Assembly (NCBI RefSeq): GCF_001643775.1
Contig: NZ_CP011402.1
Location: 1,286,001 to 1,350,000 of the forward strand
Direction: 5' to 3'
DNA: 64,000 bases
Origin: Denitrobacterium detoxificans
GTDB taxonomy: Bacteria; Actinomycetota; Coriobacteriia; Coriobacteriales; Eggerthellaceae
Both the position numbers and the translations under genes were made by a program. The notes under the pieces were generated by a model. It made no database searches, had not been told where the DNA came from, and saw nothing but the letters and a program-made list of their open reading frames with translations. Of this stretch, positions 17,780 to 26,922 are shown one piece after another; positions within the stretch are counted from its first letter, which is position 1; each line of letters starts with the position of its first letter.

Positions 17780-19966
17780 ATGACCTGGTTCTCCGAACAA
17801 ATCGAAGCACGTCGTCGCCTTGATAGGGAAGAGCTCGAAGACTCGTATGAGCGCTTGGCGGCATCCGTAATGGGGCCGGGCCAATCAACCCGCTTCCCCG
17901 TCGACGATGCATGCGCAGCCGACATGGCAATCGATGCCATTCTCTCGTTTTACGGCTGCAAGCCCTTCGAGGTTCCCAACGACGTGACCGACCCTATGGG
18001 GCGCATTGAATGCGCATTGCGTCCAACGGGCATCATGAAGCGCCCCGTTCGACTCGAAGACGGCTGGTGGCGAAATGCTACCGGCGCGTACCTGGGAAGG
18101 CTCAAGGACGGAAATCTCGTTGCAATCCTGCCGCTGGGCACGCATGGCTATGGCTATTTCGACCCGGCAAAGAAAGAGCGCGTGCCCCTGAACAAACGCA
18201 CAGCGGGTCTTTTTGAGGCAGAGGCGCTCTGCTTCTATCGACCGCTGCCCGCACGCGAACTCTCAACACGCGACGTGCTTGCGTACATGCTCCGCTCGCT
18301 GGCAATTTCCGATTACGCGCTTATGATTATCGCAACAACGCTCGTCACGCTTCTAGGCATGTTGCCCACCATTGCATATCGGTTGCTGTTCAGCGCCGTC
18401 ATCCCCTCGGGTCTGGAGTCGCTCATCTCGCCCATAGGCTTGCTGCTCTTCGGTGTTATCTTCGCGCAGGCGCTCATCAAGCTAACGAGCAATGTCGTCA
18501 CCGCCCGGCTCATGCTAAAGCTACGCGTTCAAATCGAAGCCGCCACCTATGCCCGCGTCATGCTGCTGCCACCGTCATTCTTCAGGCAGATTGCACCTGG
18601 CGACCTGGCACATCGCGTTTCCACCATCTCGCTGTTCGTCGAGCTTTTCTCCAAGAGCATCTTGAACGTTGGCCTTACCTGCGTATTCGCGCTCTTGTAC
18701 GTCGTGCAGATTTTCTCGTTCGCTCCTGCGCTCGCGCTTCCCGCATTGTGCGTAGCCGCTATCCAGATTGCCGCCGTGCTCCTGGCCCTGAAGTCAACCA
18801 TTCGCTACAACCGAAAGCAGATGCAGCAGAAAACGAAGCTTTCGGGTGTTGTGCCCGCATTGCTCCATGGCGTGGCGAAACTGAAAATCGCGGGAGCGGA
18901 ATCTCGCGCATTCTCGTTTTGGGCGCGCCGTTACGCCGAAATGTCGCAAGCCATCTATGGGCGACCTGCGCTTTTGCTTGCAGCGCCATCACTCATACCA
19001 CTCGTCGCCGTCGCGGGAACCATCGCATTCTACGTGGCAGCCGTGGCGGGAAGCGTAAACGTCGCCGATTACATAGCGTTCAACTACGCATTCGGCATGG
19101 TTTCGGGCGCCATAACCGCACTCGCAACATCCATCCCCATGCTTGCGCGTCTGCGACCATTGCTCGAAATGGTCGAACCCATCATGAAAGCCGTACCGGA
19201 AACGCTTTCGAACAAGAAGCAAGTGTCCGCACTTGAAGGAGGAATCGAGGTCACCAACGTATCGTTTCGATACGCCAGCAATCTGCCCTTGGTGCTTGAT
19301 GGGGTTTCCCTGAGGGTCTCCCCAGGTGAATACGTAGCCATCGTGGGAACCACAGGCTGCGGTAAGTCCACACTCTTGCGTATGCTCCTTGGATTCGAGC
19401 AGCCGTGCTCGGGAACGATCGCCTACGATGGCAGGGACCTGGCCTCTGTAGATGTTCGCTCGGTTCGGCGCAACATCGGAGTAGTCATGCAAAATGGCGA
19501 CCTCTTCGCAGGCGACATCTTCGGCAACATCACCATCATGCACCCACGCGCCACGCTCGACGACGCATGGGAAGCGGCCGAACTCGCGGGCATAGCCGAT
19601 GACATCCGAAAGATGCCCATGGGCATGCAGACGCTCATCAGCGAAGGTAGCGGGGGCGTTTCGGGCGGACAGCGCCAACGCCTGCTTATCGCGCGCGCTA
19701 TCTGCGGAAAACCTCGTATCCTCATGCTCGACGAAGCCACGAGCGCACTCGATAACGTCACGCAAAAGCACGTAAGCGATGCTCTTGAGGGGCTGAACTG
19801 CACGCGCATCGTCATCGCTCATCGTCTTTCGACCATTCGCCATGCCGATCGCATCGTCATGCTCGACGGCGGAACCATCGTGGAAGACGGAACGTACGAA
19901 GAGCTCCTTGCGCATGGAGGCAAGTTCGCCGACCTCGTCGCACGTCAGCAGCTCGACCGCAAGTAG
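17780..19966 (+). CDS. NHLP-type second ABC transporter (permease-ATPase with N-terminal domain)
   Basis: Predicted 728-residue partner ABC protein. ATG 17780 begins 1 base after the previous stop; the longer open frame upstream lies inside the preceding gene. Residues 1-165 form a soluble N-terminal domain without a C39 Cys/His pair. A six-helix ABC membrane domain follows (about 175-470). The ATPase has Walker A VGTTGCGKST, signature VSGGQRQRLLIARA, Walker B ILMLDEATSALD and H-loop VIAHRLST. The order HlyD-like, C39 ABC, second ABC is the established NHLP/NHLM arrangement. It converges on the glycosyltransferase gene. Confidence 0.9.
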   Translation: MTWFSEQIEARRRLDREELEDSYERLAASVMGPGQSTRFPVDDACAADMAIDAILSFYGCKPFEVPNDVTDPMGRIECALRPTGIMKRPVRLEDGWWRNATGAYLGRLKDGNLVAILPLGTHGYGYFDPAKKERVPLNKRTAGLFEAEALCFYRPLPARELSTRDVLAYMLRSLAISDYALMIIATTLVTLLGMLPTIAYRLLFSAVIPSGLESLISPIGLLLFGVIFAQALIKLTSNVVTARLMLKLRVQIEAATYARVMLLPPSFFRQIAPGDLAHRVSTISLFVELFSKSILNVGLTCVFALLYVVQIFSFAPALALPALCVAAIQIAAVLLALKSTIRYNRKQMQQKTKLSGVVPALLHGVAKLKIAGAESRAFSFWARRYAEMSQAIYGRPALLLAAPSLIPLVAVAGTIAFYVAAVAGSVNVADYIAFNYAFGMVSGAITALATSIPMLARLRPLLEMVEPIMKAVPETLSNKKQVSALEGGIEVTNVSFRYASNLPLVLDGVSLRVSPGEYVAIVGTTGCGKSTLLRMLLGFEQPCSGTIAYDGRDLASVDVRSVRRNIGVVMQNGDLFAGDIFGNITIMHPRATLDDAWEAAELAGIADDIRKMPMGMQTLISEGSGGVSGGQRQRLLIARAICGKPRILMLDEATSALDNVTQKHVSDALEGLNCTRIVIAHRLSTIRHADRIVMLDGGTIVEDGTYEELLAHGGKFADLVARQQLDRK

Positions 19967-20056
19967 TTCACGACCCATCTGGTTTCGGTTCGTCGCCACC
20001 GGGAATAAGCGCCCGACGCGAGAAAGGCATGCGAACGAGCGCTTCGCCACCACTCT

Positions 20057-20076
20057 CCCCGAATACGCATTCGGGG
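20057..20076. terminator. Hairpin between convergent genes
   Basis: CCCCGAAT-ACGC-ATTCGGGG, a perfect 8-bp stem ending one base before the stop codon of the minus-strand gene. No T run on either strand; a weak bidirectional terminator is possible. Confidence 0.45.
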
Positions 20077-22188
20077 CTAGCGTATGCGCTGCTTTAGCTG
20101 GGGTGCCTGAGCGTGATGCACACGGCGTAGCCCGTAGCGATGGGCGTTTTTCGCGTCGGCGCCAGCAGGTAAGCCCATGTACTCTTGGATTTCGCGTTCG
20201 GGCTTCTTCAGAAACACGGAATAGACGCCTACGAGCACGGCCTGCTCGTAGGATAGAATGCCCGCACGGTAAAGCCCGATAGAATCGAGCGTGCGATCGC
20301 GATTCCTCTCGTCGGAAAGCGCACTTATGATCTGCGATTCCATTGCGTACATGCGCTTTACGTTCACGCCATTCTCTTCCGAGAATACGCGAATCGCTCC
20401 ATCGCTCGTTTCGTCGCACACGGCAACGTAGACGGTATCGCCCTCCACCATCAGGGGCAGGATCTTCATCTTTCGCAGGCGTTCCCGATCGAACTGTTCC
20501 AGGGTCCTACGGTAGCCAAGCTTGCTCACGACGCCATCGGGCAGGAAGAGAACATGCTGAACGTGGCTTAGGGCCTGCACCATCTGCACCTCGGTAATGA
20601 GCCCTTTGCGAATGAGGTATGCGCCGATGTGCTCGCCGGACTCGCGATCCATTTCCTCCAGCGCATCCCTGAACTCCTCTGCCGTCAGGCATCCTTGGAC
20701 GATGAGGGTGTCGCCAAGTTTGCGACGATAGCGCTGCAGCTGCTCGCTCGTTAGAAACTCATGGTCAGTCTTGGCCCACTTGACCTTACGGCGCGGGCTC
20801 TTCTTTGCCTTTTCCTTCTGAGGGCGATTCTTTCCCACGCGGAAACGCATGCTGATGGCGCCCTTGGTTGCGGCGAAGTTGATGATGTTACCGTAAATGA
20901 GGCGAATGGGAAGCAGCGGGGGAAGAAAGCAGCCAAAGAATGCGCTCTTCAGACCATATACGCGATAGAGCGAATGCGCCCTGGTAACCTGACGCACGAA
21001 CATCATCAGGAATACCAGTACGGCCAAAAAGAAGAAGGGGGAGTCCTCGGGGAACATCTTTGGGAGGCCGAGCGGAAACGAGACGATGCAGTAGAGCGAA
21101 GCTGCATAGCCAATGATGGGCATAAGATTGATGTACTTCGACTTGACGTCCTTGTAGAAAGAGTAACGGCCCGCAAAGCTCACGCCCTTCGAGAAGAAGA
21201 CATCCTTCAAGCTGATGGATTGCATGGTGATGCCGTACGCCCAGCGCGTCTTCTGGCGCACTGCAGCGTGAAACGTTGCGGGGAACAGGGCGCGCGTGGT
21301 GATGAAATCGTCCTTGATCTTGCCGTTCGGCAGAACGCGAGGCAATCGTTCGAGAACGTAATGCAGAGAAATGCCCTTCTTGTACAGCTGAAGCGAAAGC
21401 AGGTAGTCCTCCGTGAGGCTGTCGCTCGGCAAGACGTCCTCGCCATTGAACCGGTCGATCAGTTCCCTCGAAAGCGCAAATCCAGTGCCGGCGCAAGGCA
21501 CGAACGCACCCAGGTTTCTGCGCGCAACAAGCGTCGTGAAATGGTGCTCCGCAAACTCGTCGGCGTATGTTCCCGTGGTGAGCTGCCTGAAGAAGTTCTT
21601 GAATGTCGGCATCTCCATGATCGGGAACACGGGGAACTGCAGCGCCTCATGCTTGTCGATAAGGTAGTTCGTAGCCAGAAGCTCGTAGGAATGGATAACG
21701 TCCTCGGAGTCGTGAACGGTCAACGAGGCAAACCGAATATGATTCTGCTCTTCGTAGAGCTTAATTTGGCGGATGACGTGATTGATGTTCTGGGCTTTCG
21801 TAGTGGGCCCATCGATGCAGTTAACAATGGCATGCACGTTGGGAAAGCGCTTAGAAGCCGATTTCACGGCGGCAATCGTTTCAGGATCGTTCGGGTAGAC
21901 GCCCACGAATAGGTGATACATCGACTTGGGGTAGTCGGTGTTTGTGACGAAGGTGTCGATGACGTCTTCGATTACATTCGACTCGTGCCACGCGGCAATG
22001 CACACGGCAAGCATTTTGGGGGGAGTCGAGCGCATTTGCTCGAAATTGATTCGGGCATTATTCGACTTCCTGCGGTAGATGCGCGAGCAGAAGGACACGA
22101 TGTCCCAAATGGCGTCATCTATGCCGCAGAAGAGAAAAACAAAAATTGTGAACGCGCCGAACCCCACGACGAACGTTTGCAAATCCAT
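20077..22188 (-). CDS. NfrB-like processive glycosyltransferase with C-terminal MshEN (GspE N-terminal-type) domain
   Basis: Predicted 703-residue inner-membrane polysaccharide synthase. The start at 22188 follows GAGGTG; the frame extends 9 codons upstream without a ribosome site. An N-terminal helix is followed by a GT2 domain with ALAVCIAAWHES-like start, acidic VHDSED, LTEDYLL and RQKTRW motifs, the set expected of processive GT2 enzymes, then several membrane helices. Residues about 500-640 contain two related segments, KLGDTLIVQGCLTAEEF and HIGAYLIRKGLITEVQM, that resemble the c-di-GMP-binding MshEN motif. In E. coli, NfrB with this architecture makes an exopolysaccharide under c-di-GMP control and pairs with NfrA. 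No NfrA-like gene is visible here. Nucleotide control is inferred. Confidence 0.8.
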   Translation of the reverse strand: MDLQTFVVGFGAFTIFVFLFCGIDDAIWDIVSFCSRIYRRKSNNARINFEQMRSTPPKMLAVCIAAWHESNVIEDVIDTFVTNTDYPKSMYHLFVGVYPNDPETIAAVKSASKRFPNVHAIVNCIDGPTTKAQNINHVIRQIKLYEEQNHIRFASLTVHDSEDVIHSYELLATNYLIDKHEALQFPVFPIMEMPTFKNFFRQLTTGTYADEFAEHHFTTLVARRNLGAFVPCAGTGFALSRELIDRFNGEDVLPSDSLTEDYLLSLQLYKKGISLHYVLERLPRVLPNGKIKDDFITTRALFPATFHAAVRQKTRWAYGITMQSISLKDVFFSKGVSFAGRYSFYKDVKSKYINLMPIIGYAASLYCIVSFPLGLPKMFPEDSPFFFLAVLVFLMMFVRQVTRAHSLYRVYGLKSAFFGCFLPPLLPIRLIYGNIINFAATKGAISMRFRVGKNRPQKEKAKKSPRRKVKWAKTDHEFLTSEQLQRYRRKLGDTLIVQGCLTAEEFRDALEEMDRESGEHIGAYLIRKGLITEVQMVQALSHVQHVLFLPDGVVSKLGYRRTLEQFDRERLRKMKILPLMVEGDTVYVAVCDETSDGAIRVFSEENGVNVKRMYAMESQIISALSDERNRDRTLDSIGLYRAGILSYEQAVLVGVYSVFLKKPEREIQEYMGLPAGADAKNAHRYGLRRVHHAQAPQLKQRIR

Positions 22189-22567
22189 ACGCACCTCAGC
22201 AGTAACATTTTTCAAGGTCCGTATTGTGAGGAGCAGTTATGAAGCGAGACTGATATTCGCAATTTCGACACTTCGCCCATTTCGTGAACGCGTTTGACGT
22301 GGAGAAACGCAATAATCCAAATGACGAGAGGCGATTATTGTTCCGAGAGTGAATTAATCGCTCGCTATTTCTCCACAACTATGCAATTTGAACATTGCCG
22401 CAGATGAGTTGCCATCCGTCCATCTTTTCGCTCCGCTGCGCGCATGCGCCCATGCGCGCCGTTGATGGCTCTTGTTAATTGTTGGAGGACTAAGAGAGGG
22501 AAGTTGCGAGCGCCAGACTCTGCGCTACCGTTATATGCGATCTGTTGTTTAAGGCATTAAGGGAATC
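22189..22567. other. Divergent intergenic region
   Basis: About 380 bases between the minus-strand glycosyltransferase and the plus-strand TauE-like gene; promoters for both should lie here. It holds a 9-bp perfect inverted repeat GCGCGCATG-CGCC-CATGCGCGC at 22438-22459 and a looser pair GCGATTA (22331-22337) / TAATCGC (22355-22361). No coding region is supported. Confidence 0.5.
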
Positions 22568-23359
22568 GTGGATCTCACTCAGTTCTTTCTTGGCGGTCTA
22601 CCCGCTTGGTCACTCTTGATAATCGCACCGCTGCTGTTTGCCGCGGGCTTCGTAGATGCCGTAGGCGGCGGGGGAGGCCTGGTTTCGCTTCCCGCATACA
22701 TCCTGTGCGGCCTTCCTTCCCACGCGGCTATCGCCACGAACAAGATGTCGTCGACCATGGGAACGACCATCGCCACGATAAAGTACGCACGGCGTGGCTA
22801 CATGGATTGGAAGCTCTGCATTCCCTCCGTAGCGCTTGCCATCTGCGGTTCGTTCCTGGGGTCGAATCTTGCCCTCCTGGCAAGCGACCGCCTGCTCATT
22901 ATCGTCATGCTCGTGGCCCTGCCCCTCGTAGGCGGATATGTGCTCTTCAAGAAAGACATCTCCCCGAAGACGCCCGCGTTTCCCTTCGGCAAGACCGTGG
23001 CGCTCTGCATGCTCATCGCATTCACGATTGGCATCTACGACGGCTTCTACGGCCCTGGAACCGGCACGTTTCTCATGCTGCTCCTCATGGGCGTGGCCCG
23101 ACTCGACGTCTTCAAGACCGCCGGCGTAACCAAAAGCATCAATCTCACCACCAATGTCACGTCCCTTGCCGTATTCCTGGTGAATGGGGAAGTGCTCATC
23201 GGCCTGGGCTTACTCGCCGGCCTCTTCAACATCGCGGGCAACTACCTTGGCGCCACGTACTTTTCAAACAAGGGAGTAGGCATCGTTCGCCCCATCGTCC
23301 TTGTTGTAATCGCAATCTTCTTCGTACGGTTGGTGCTTCAGCTTTTGGGCATCTTTTAA
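22568..23359 (+). CDS. TauE/SafE (TSUP) family anion exporter
   Basis: Predicted 263-residue membrane protein with about eight helices. GTG 22568 follows AAGGGA. The first repeat carries FAAGFVDAVGGGGGLVSLPA and the second carries GIYDGFYGPGTGTFLMLLLM, the paired glycine-rich motifs of the sulfite exporter TauE/SafE family. Substrates in the family include sulfite, sulfonates and other small anions; none can be chosen here. It precedes the ech operon by 220 bases, with a terminator between, so it is probably a separate unit. Confidence 0.9.
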   Translation: MDLTQFFLGGLPAWSLLIIAPLLFAAGFVDAVGGGGGLVSLPAYILCGLPSHAAIATNKMSSTMGTTIATIKYARRGYMDWKLCIPSVALAICGSFLGSNLALLASDRLLIIVMLVALPLVGGYVLFKKDISPKTPAFPFGKTVALCMLIAFTIGIYDGFYGPGTGTFLMLLLMGVARLDVFKTAGVTKSINLTTNVTSLAVFLVNGEVLIGLGLLAGLFNIAGNYLGATYFSNKGVGIVRPIVLVVIAIFFVRLVLQLLGIF

Positions 23360-23523
23360 CGCGAACATGTGCAGATTATGGACGATTCGGAAAGCTGAGC
23401 CGTCCACCCTCATTTTCGCGCCGTCTGCGCGCAACGGAGGGGGCCGCTTTCCCGCCTACCGAGAAATTATGTGGCTGAACAGCCCCACTAGCGAAGAGTG
23501 GAGCAGCTTTTGATACTCTGTCT

Positions 23524-23548
23524 ACGGTGCTACAAGGCACCGTTTTTT
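23524..23548 (+). terminator. Terminator or attenuator before echA
   Basis: ACGGTGC-TACAAG-GCACCGT stem followed by TTTTT. It lies 165 bases after the TauE-like gene but only 33 bases before the echA start, so it may end the former transcript or attenuate the latter. Confidence 0.75.
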
Positions 23549-23581
23549 ATAGCAGTCGAGAAGTAAGAAGGGGTGAAGCTC

Positions 23582-25504
23582 GTGGAAATGATTGGTTTCC
23601 TGATTCTGTTCCCGCTGGTGATTGCAGCAGTATTGCTCTTCATCAAGAACAATAGCGTGCGAACGGCAATCGTATGCAGTGCCGCGGCCATCATCGCATT
23701 GGCCACGCTGGTATTCTGCGCCACCAATATTGCCACACCCGGCGTTTACATCGAATTCAGCTCGCAGATCATCGACTACATCTGCGCTCTGGCTAGCATT
23801 CTCATCGGAGTATGCGTTATTGCCTTTGCCATTCGATACAAGAACGTGTGGGCGGGTATCCTCGCGGGCGTACAACTCGTAGCTTCCCTCGTCTTCGAAT
23901 TTGCATTTGCCCATGGCATTCACGTTGCCTACGGCTTGTACTTCGATTCCCTTTCGGTGGCCATGGCATTCATCATCGGCATCATCGGTACGGGCATCTG
24001 CGTATATGCTCTGGGCTACATGGAAGATTTCCAACGCGAACATGCTGACGAGAAGGACCGTCGCCCGGTGTTCTTCGCCATCATGTTCCTATTCCTGTCG
24101 GCTATGTACGCCGTCGTTTTCTCGAACAACATGTCGTGGCTGTTCACCGCTTGGGAAATCACCACGGTTTGCTCGTTCCTGCTCATTGGCTACACGCGTA
24201 CCGAAGAAGCCATTCGCAACGCATTCCGCCAGATCATCATGAACATTGCTGGTGGCCTGGGCTTTTCCGTAGCGCTGTACTTCTGCGCCATCGCGCTGAA
24301 GACGTTGTCGTTCTACGAATTCATCGCACTGGGTGCCTATACGCCCGCGCTGGTCGTCCTTCCCGCAAGCGCACTTGCCTTCGCGGGCCTTACCAAGGCG
24401 GCGCAGATGCCGTTCCATACCTGGCTGCTCGGCGCCATGGTTGCACCTACGCCCACGAGCGCCTTGCTCCACAGCTCCACGATGGTGAAGGCCGGCGTAT
24501 TCATGCTGGTGAAGCTTGCCCCCGTATTCGTGGTATCCATGGTTCCGTCCATGATGGTCATCCTGGTTGGCGGTATCACGTTCATGCTCGCCTCGTTCAT
24601 GGCCATTAGCCAGAGCAACGCCAAGCGCGTGCTGGCGTATTCCACCATTGCGAACCTGGGCCTGATCGTTGCCTGCGCAGGCGTGGGCACGCCTGAAGCC
24701 ATCTGGGCGGCTATCTTCCTCATTCTGTTCCACGCCATTGCCAAATCTCTGCTGTTCCTGTGCGTGGGCACCGCCGAACATCACATTGGCAGCCGCAACA
24801 TCGAAGACATGGACCTGCTGTTCGAGCGCATGCCGAAGTTGGCCCGCCTCATGATGCTCGGCATCATGACCATGTTCATCGCGCCGTTTGGCATGCTCAT
24901 CTCGAAATGGGCCACGCTGGTATCCCTCGTGGAAATGAACCAAGTCGTGCTGCTCGTGCTTCTGGCGTTTGGCTCGGCCGCCACGTTCATGTTCTGGGCG
25001 AAGTGGCTTGGCAAGCTCTCGGGCATTGCCGCAGCTCAGGAAAGCGTCGAGGTCACGGTTACCAAGACCGAATGGGCGTCTTTGTACCTCATGGCCGCAC
25101 TCATCGTACTATGCTGCTTCTTCCTGCCGGTGATCAGCAACTACATCGTGCTGCCCTATATTGCAACCGTGTACGCAAACCCCGTTGCCGCACTGGGCGA
25201 CGATATCCTATGGATCACGGGCATCCTTGCAGTGGTTGTTACGCTGCTTCTGTTCGTAGGCTTGAATCGCAAGGCACCCAAGGGCAAGAAGGCAAGCGTG
25301 TACCTGGCTGGCGTAAGTGCCGACAATGCAAATCGCACGTACATCAATGCCATGAGCCAGCGTTCCGAAGCCACGGTGCGCAATTGGTACCTGGAATCGC
25401 TGTTCGGTGAAAGCCGCATCAAGCCCATCGGCGAGATAAGCTGCACGCTCATCATCATCGCCGCATTCGCCATGTCCCTCGCCAGCATCACGGCCGTTTT
25501 CTAG
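23582..25504 (+). CDS. echA: Ech hydrogenase subunit A (NuoL/Mrp antiporter-like)
   Basis: Large ion-translocating membrane subunit of an energy-converting [NiFe] hydrogenase. GTG 23582 was chosen because AGAAGGGG lies 8 bases upstream; GTG 23573 overlaps that site. The 640 residues form about 16 helices and include the antiporter-type core (LTKAAQMPFHTWLLGAMVAP and the HSSTMVKAGVFML segment with a membrane Lys). First gene of six in the canonical echABCDEF order, with short spacing. The call as Ech rather than complex I rests on the intact NiFe ligands of the large subunit downstream and the absence of other nuo genes. Confidence 0.92.
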   Translation: MEMIGFLILFPLVIAAVLLFIKNNSVRTAIVCSAAAIIALATLVFCATNIATPGVYIEFSSQIIDYICALASILIGVCVIAFAIRYKNVWAGILAGVQLVASLVFEFAFAHGIHVAYGLYFDSLSVAMAFIIGIIGTGICVYALGYMEDFQREHADEKDRRPVFFAIMFLFLSAMYAVVFSNNMSWLFTAWEITTVCSFLLIGYTRTEEAIRNAFRQIIMNIAGGLGFSVALYFCAIALKTLSFYEFIALGAYTPALVVLPASALAFAGLTKAAQMPFHTWLLGAMVAPTPTSALLHSSTMVKAGVFMLVKLAPVFVVSMVPSMMVILVGGITFMLASFMAISQSNAKRVLAYSTIANLGLIVACAGVGTPEAIWAAIFLILFHAIAKSLLFLCVGTAEHHIGSRNIEDMDLLFERMPKLARLMMLGIMTMFIAPFGMLISKWATLVSLVEMNQVVLLVLLAFGSAATFMFWAKWLGKLSGIAAAQESVEVTVTKTEWASLYLMAALIVLCCFFLPVISNYIVLPYIATVYANPVAALGDDILWITGILAVVVTLLLFVGLNRKAPKGKKASVYLAGVSADNANRTYINAMSQRSEATVRNWYLESLFGESRIKPIGEISCTLIIIAAFAMSLASITAVF

Positions 25505-25517
25505 AAAGGAGCGCAAG

Positions 25518-26405
25518 ATGACACCCATTCTCATGGCAATTCTGAAGACCCTCATCGCCACGGTCATTTTCGCCGTCGTCGCTCCCGTTATCGGCTGCCT
25601 GCTGGCTGGCCTGGAGCGCATCATCAGCGCCCGCATGCAGGGGCGCGTTGGCCCGAAGCTGCTGCAGCCCTACTGGGACGTGCGCAAGCTTTTGGAAAAG
25701 GAGCGCGCTAGCGTCAACGGCGTCGAAGGCGTCTACATTGCCGCAGCACTTGGCTTCGCCATGCTGGCGGGCGGCATCTTCTTCAGCGGCGGAAACCTGC
25801 TGCTGTGCGTCTTCGTCATTACGCTGTCGAGCCTGTTCTTCATTATCGCCGCGTACTCCACGCGTTCACCCTATGCCGAAATTGGTGCGGCACGCGAAAC
25901 CATCCAGGTTATGAGCTACGAGCCCATGGTCCTGTTCATGGCCATCGTGTTTTACCAGGTCACGCATTCGTTTGACGTGGTTGCCGCATTCCGCCTCACG
26001 CATCCCATCATCTGCTTCGGCCTGGGTGCGTTCATCGGGCTGGCATTCATCCTCACCATCAAGCTCCGCAAGAGCCCCTTCGACATCTCCGACAGCGGCC
26101 ACCACGGCCACCAGGACATCGTGAAGGGCGTTACCACGGAAATGTCAGGCCCCACGCTCGCCAAGGTCGAGATCATGCATTGGGTTGAAGACGTGCTCTT
26201 CCTGGGCTGGGTAGGCATGTTCTTCGTCTGGGGCGGCCCCGTGACCATCATCGTCGCCATCGTCTTCGCGCTGGTCATGTGGTTCCTGGAAATCTGGATC
26301 GACAACAACTTTGCCCGCGTGAAGTGGCAACCCATGCTCAAGTGGGCGTGGGCAGTTGCCCTGGTCGCCGGCGGTATCAACATCGCCGTGTTGGCATTCA
26401 TATAG
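25518..26405 (+). CDS. echB: Ech hydrogenase subunit B (NuoH-like)
   Basis: Membrane subunit of 295 residues that connects the hydrogenase arm to the ion pump. It contains ARMQGRVGPKLLQPYWDVRKL near residue 40 and a conserved acidic loop, RSPYAEIGAARETIQVMSYE, near residue 118, both characteristic of the NuoH/EchB/HycD family. About eight helices are apparent. AGAAAGGAG precedes ATG 25518, 13 bases after echA. Confidence 0.94.
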   Translation: MTPILMAILKTLIATVIFAVVAPVIGCLLAGLERIISARMQGRVGPKLLQPYWDVRKLLEKERASVNGVEGVYIAAALGFAMLAGGIFFSGGNLLLCVFVITLSSLFFIIAAYSTRSPYAEIGAARETIQVMSYEPMVLFMAIVFYQVTHSFDVVAAFRLTHPIICFGLGAFIGLAFILTIKLRKSPFDISDSGHHGHQDIVKGVTTEMSGPTLAKVEIMHWVEDVLFLGWVGMFFVWGGPVTIIVAIVFALVMWFLEIWIDNNFARVKWQPMLKWAWAVALVAGGINIAVLAFI

Positions 26406-26418
26406 GAAGGAGGCTCAC

Positions 26419-26922
26419 ATGTCTTTTGCAAGCAAATCCCCGTGGGTCATCCACTACGACGCTTCCAGCTGCAATGGCTGCGACATCGAAGTGCTTGCGG
26501 CCCTATGCCCCGGGTTCGACGCCGAACGCTTTGGCGTGGTGAATACCGGCAACCCGAAACACGCCGACATCTTCCTGGTAACGGGTAGCGTCAACGAACG
26601 CAATATCCACGTCGTGCGCGAGATCTACAGCCAGATGCTCGAGCCGAAGGTCGTTGTGGCTTGCGGCTGCTGCGCCTGCACGGGCGGCGTGTTCCACGAC
26701 TGCTACAACGTGCTCGGCGGCGTAGACAAGGCCATTCCCGTCGACGTGTACGCACCCGGCTGCGCCGTGCGCCCCGAAGCGCTCATCGACGCCGTCGTGG
26801 AAGCCGTGGGCATCCTGGACGAAAAGAGCAAGGCCATCAAGGCCGGCACCTACGTTCCGCCGAAGCTGCCCGAACTCACGCGCGGCACGCCCATCGAAGA
26901 AGAGATAGCGAAGGGGGCATAA
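26419..26922 (+). CDS. echC: Ech hydrogenase small subunit C (NuoB-like)
   Basis: Small [NiFe] hydrogenase subunit carrying the proximal [4Fe-4S] cluster. ATG 26419 follows GGAAGGAGG; the protein has 167 residues. Cluster ligands are visible in SCNGCDIEV, ACGCCACTGG and APGCAVRPE, as in NuoB and EchC. Its stop overlaps the echD start by one base (TAATG). Confidence 0.95.
   Translation: MSFASKSPWVIHYDASSCNGCDIEVLAALCPGFDAERFGVVNTGNPKHADIFLVTGSVNERNIHVVREIYSQMLEPKVVVACGCCACTGGVFHDCYNVLGGVDKAIPVDVYAPGCAVRPEALIDAVVEAVGILDEKSKAIKAGTYVPPKLPELTRGTPIEEEIAKGA

Noticed and set aside
19967-20100. Short plus-strand frame of about 22 codons from ATG 20028
   Set aside because: It starts after a GAGAAAGG-like sequence, but runs into the glycosyltransferase coding end, lacks a leader motif and encodes only a Ser/Pro-rich fragment.
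20761-21912. Open frame of 383 codons on the plus strand
   Set aside because: Antisense to the glycosyltransferase gene, whose GT2 and membrane motifs are clear.
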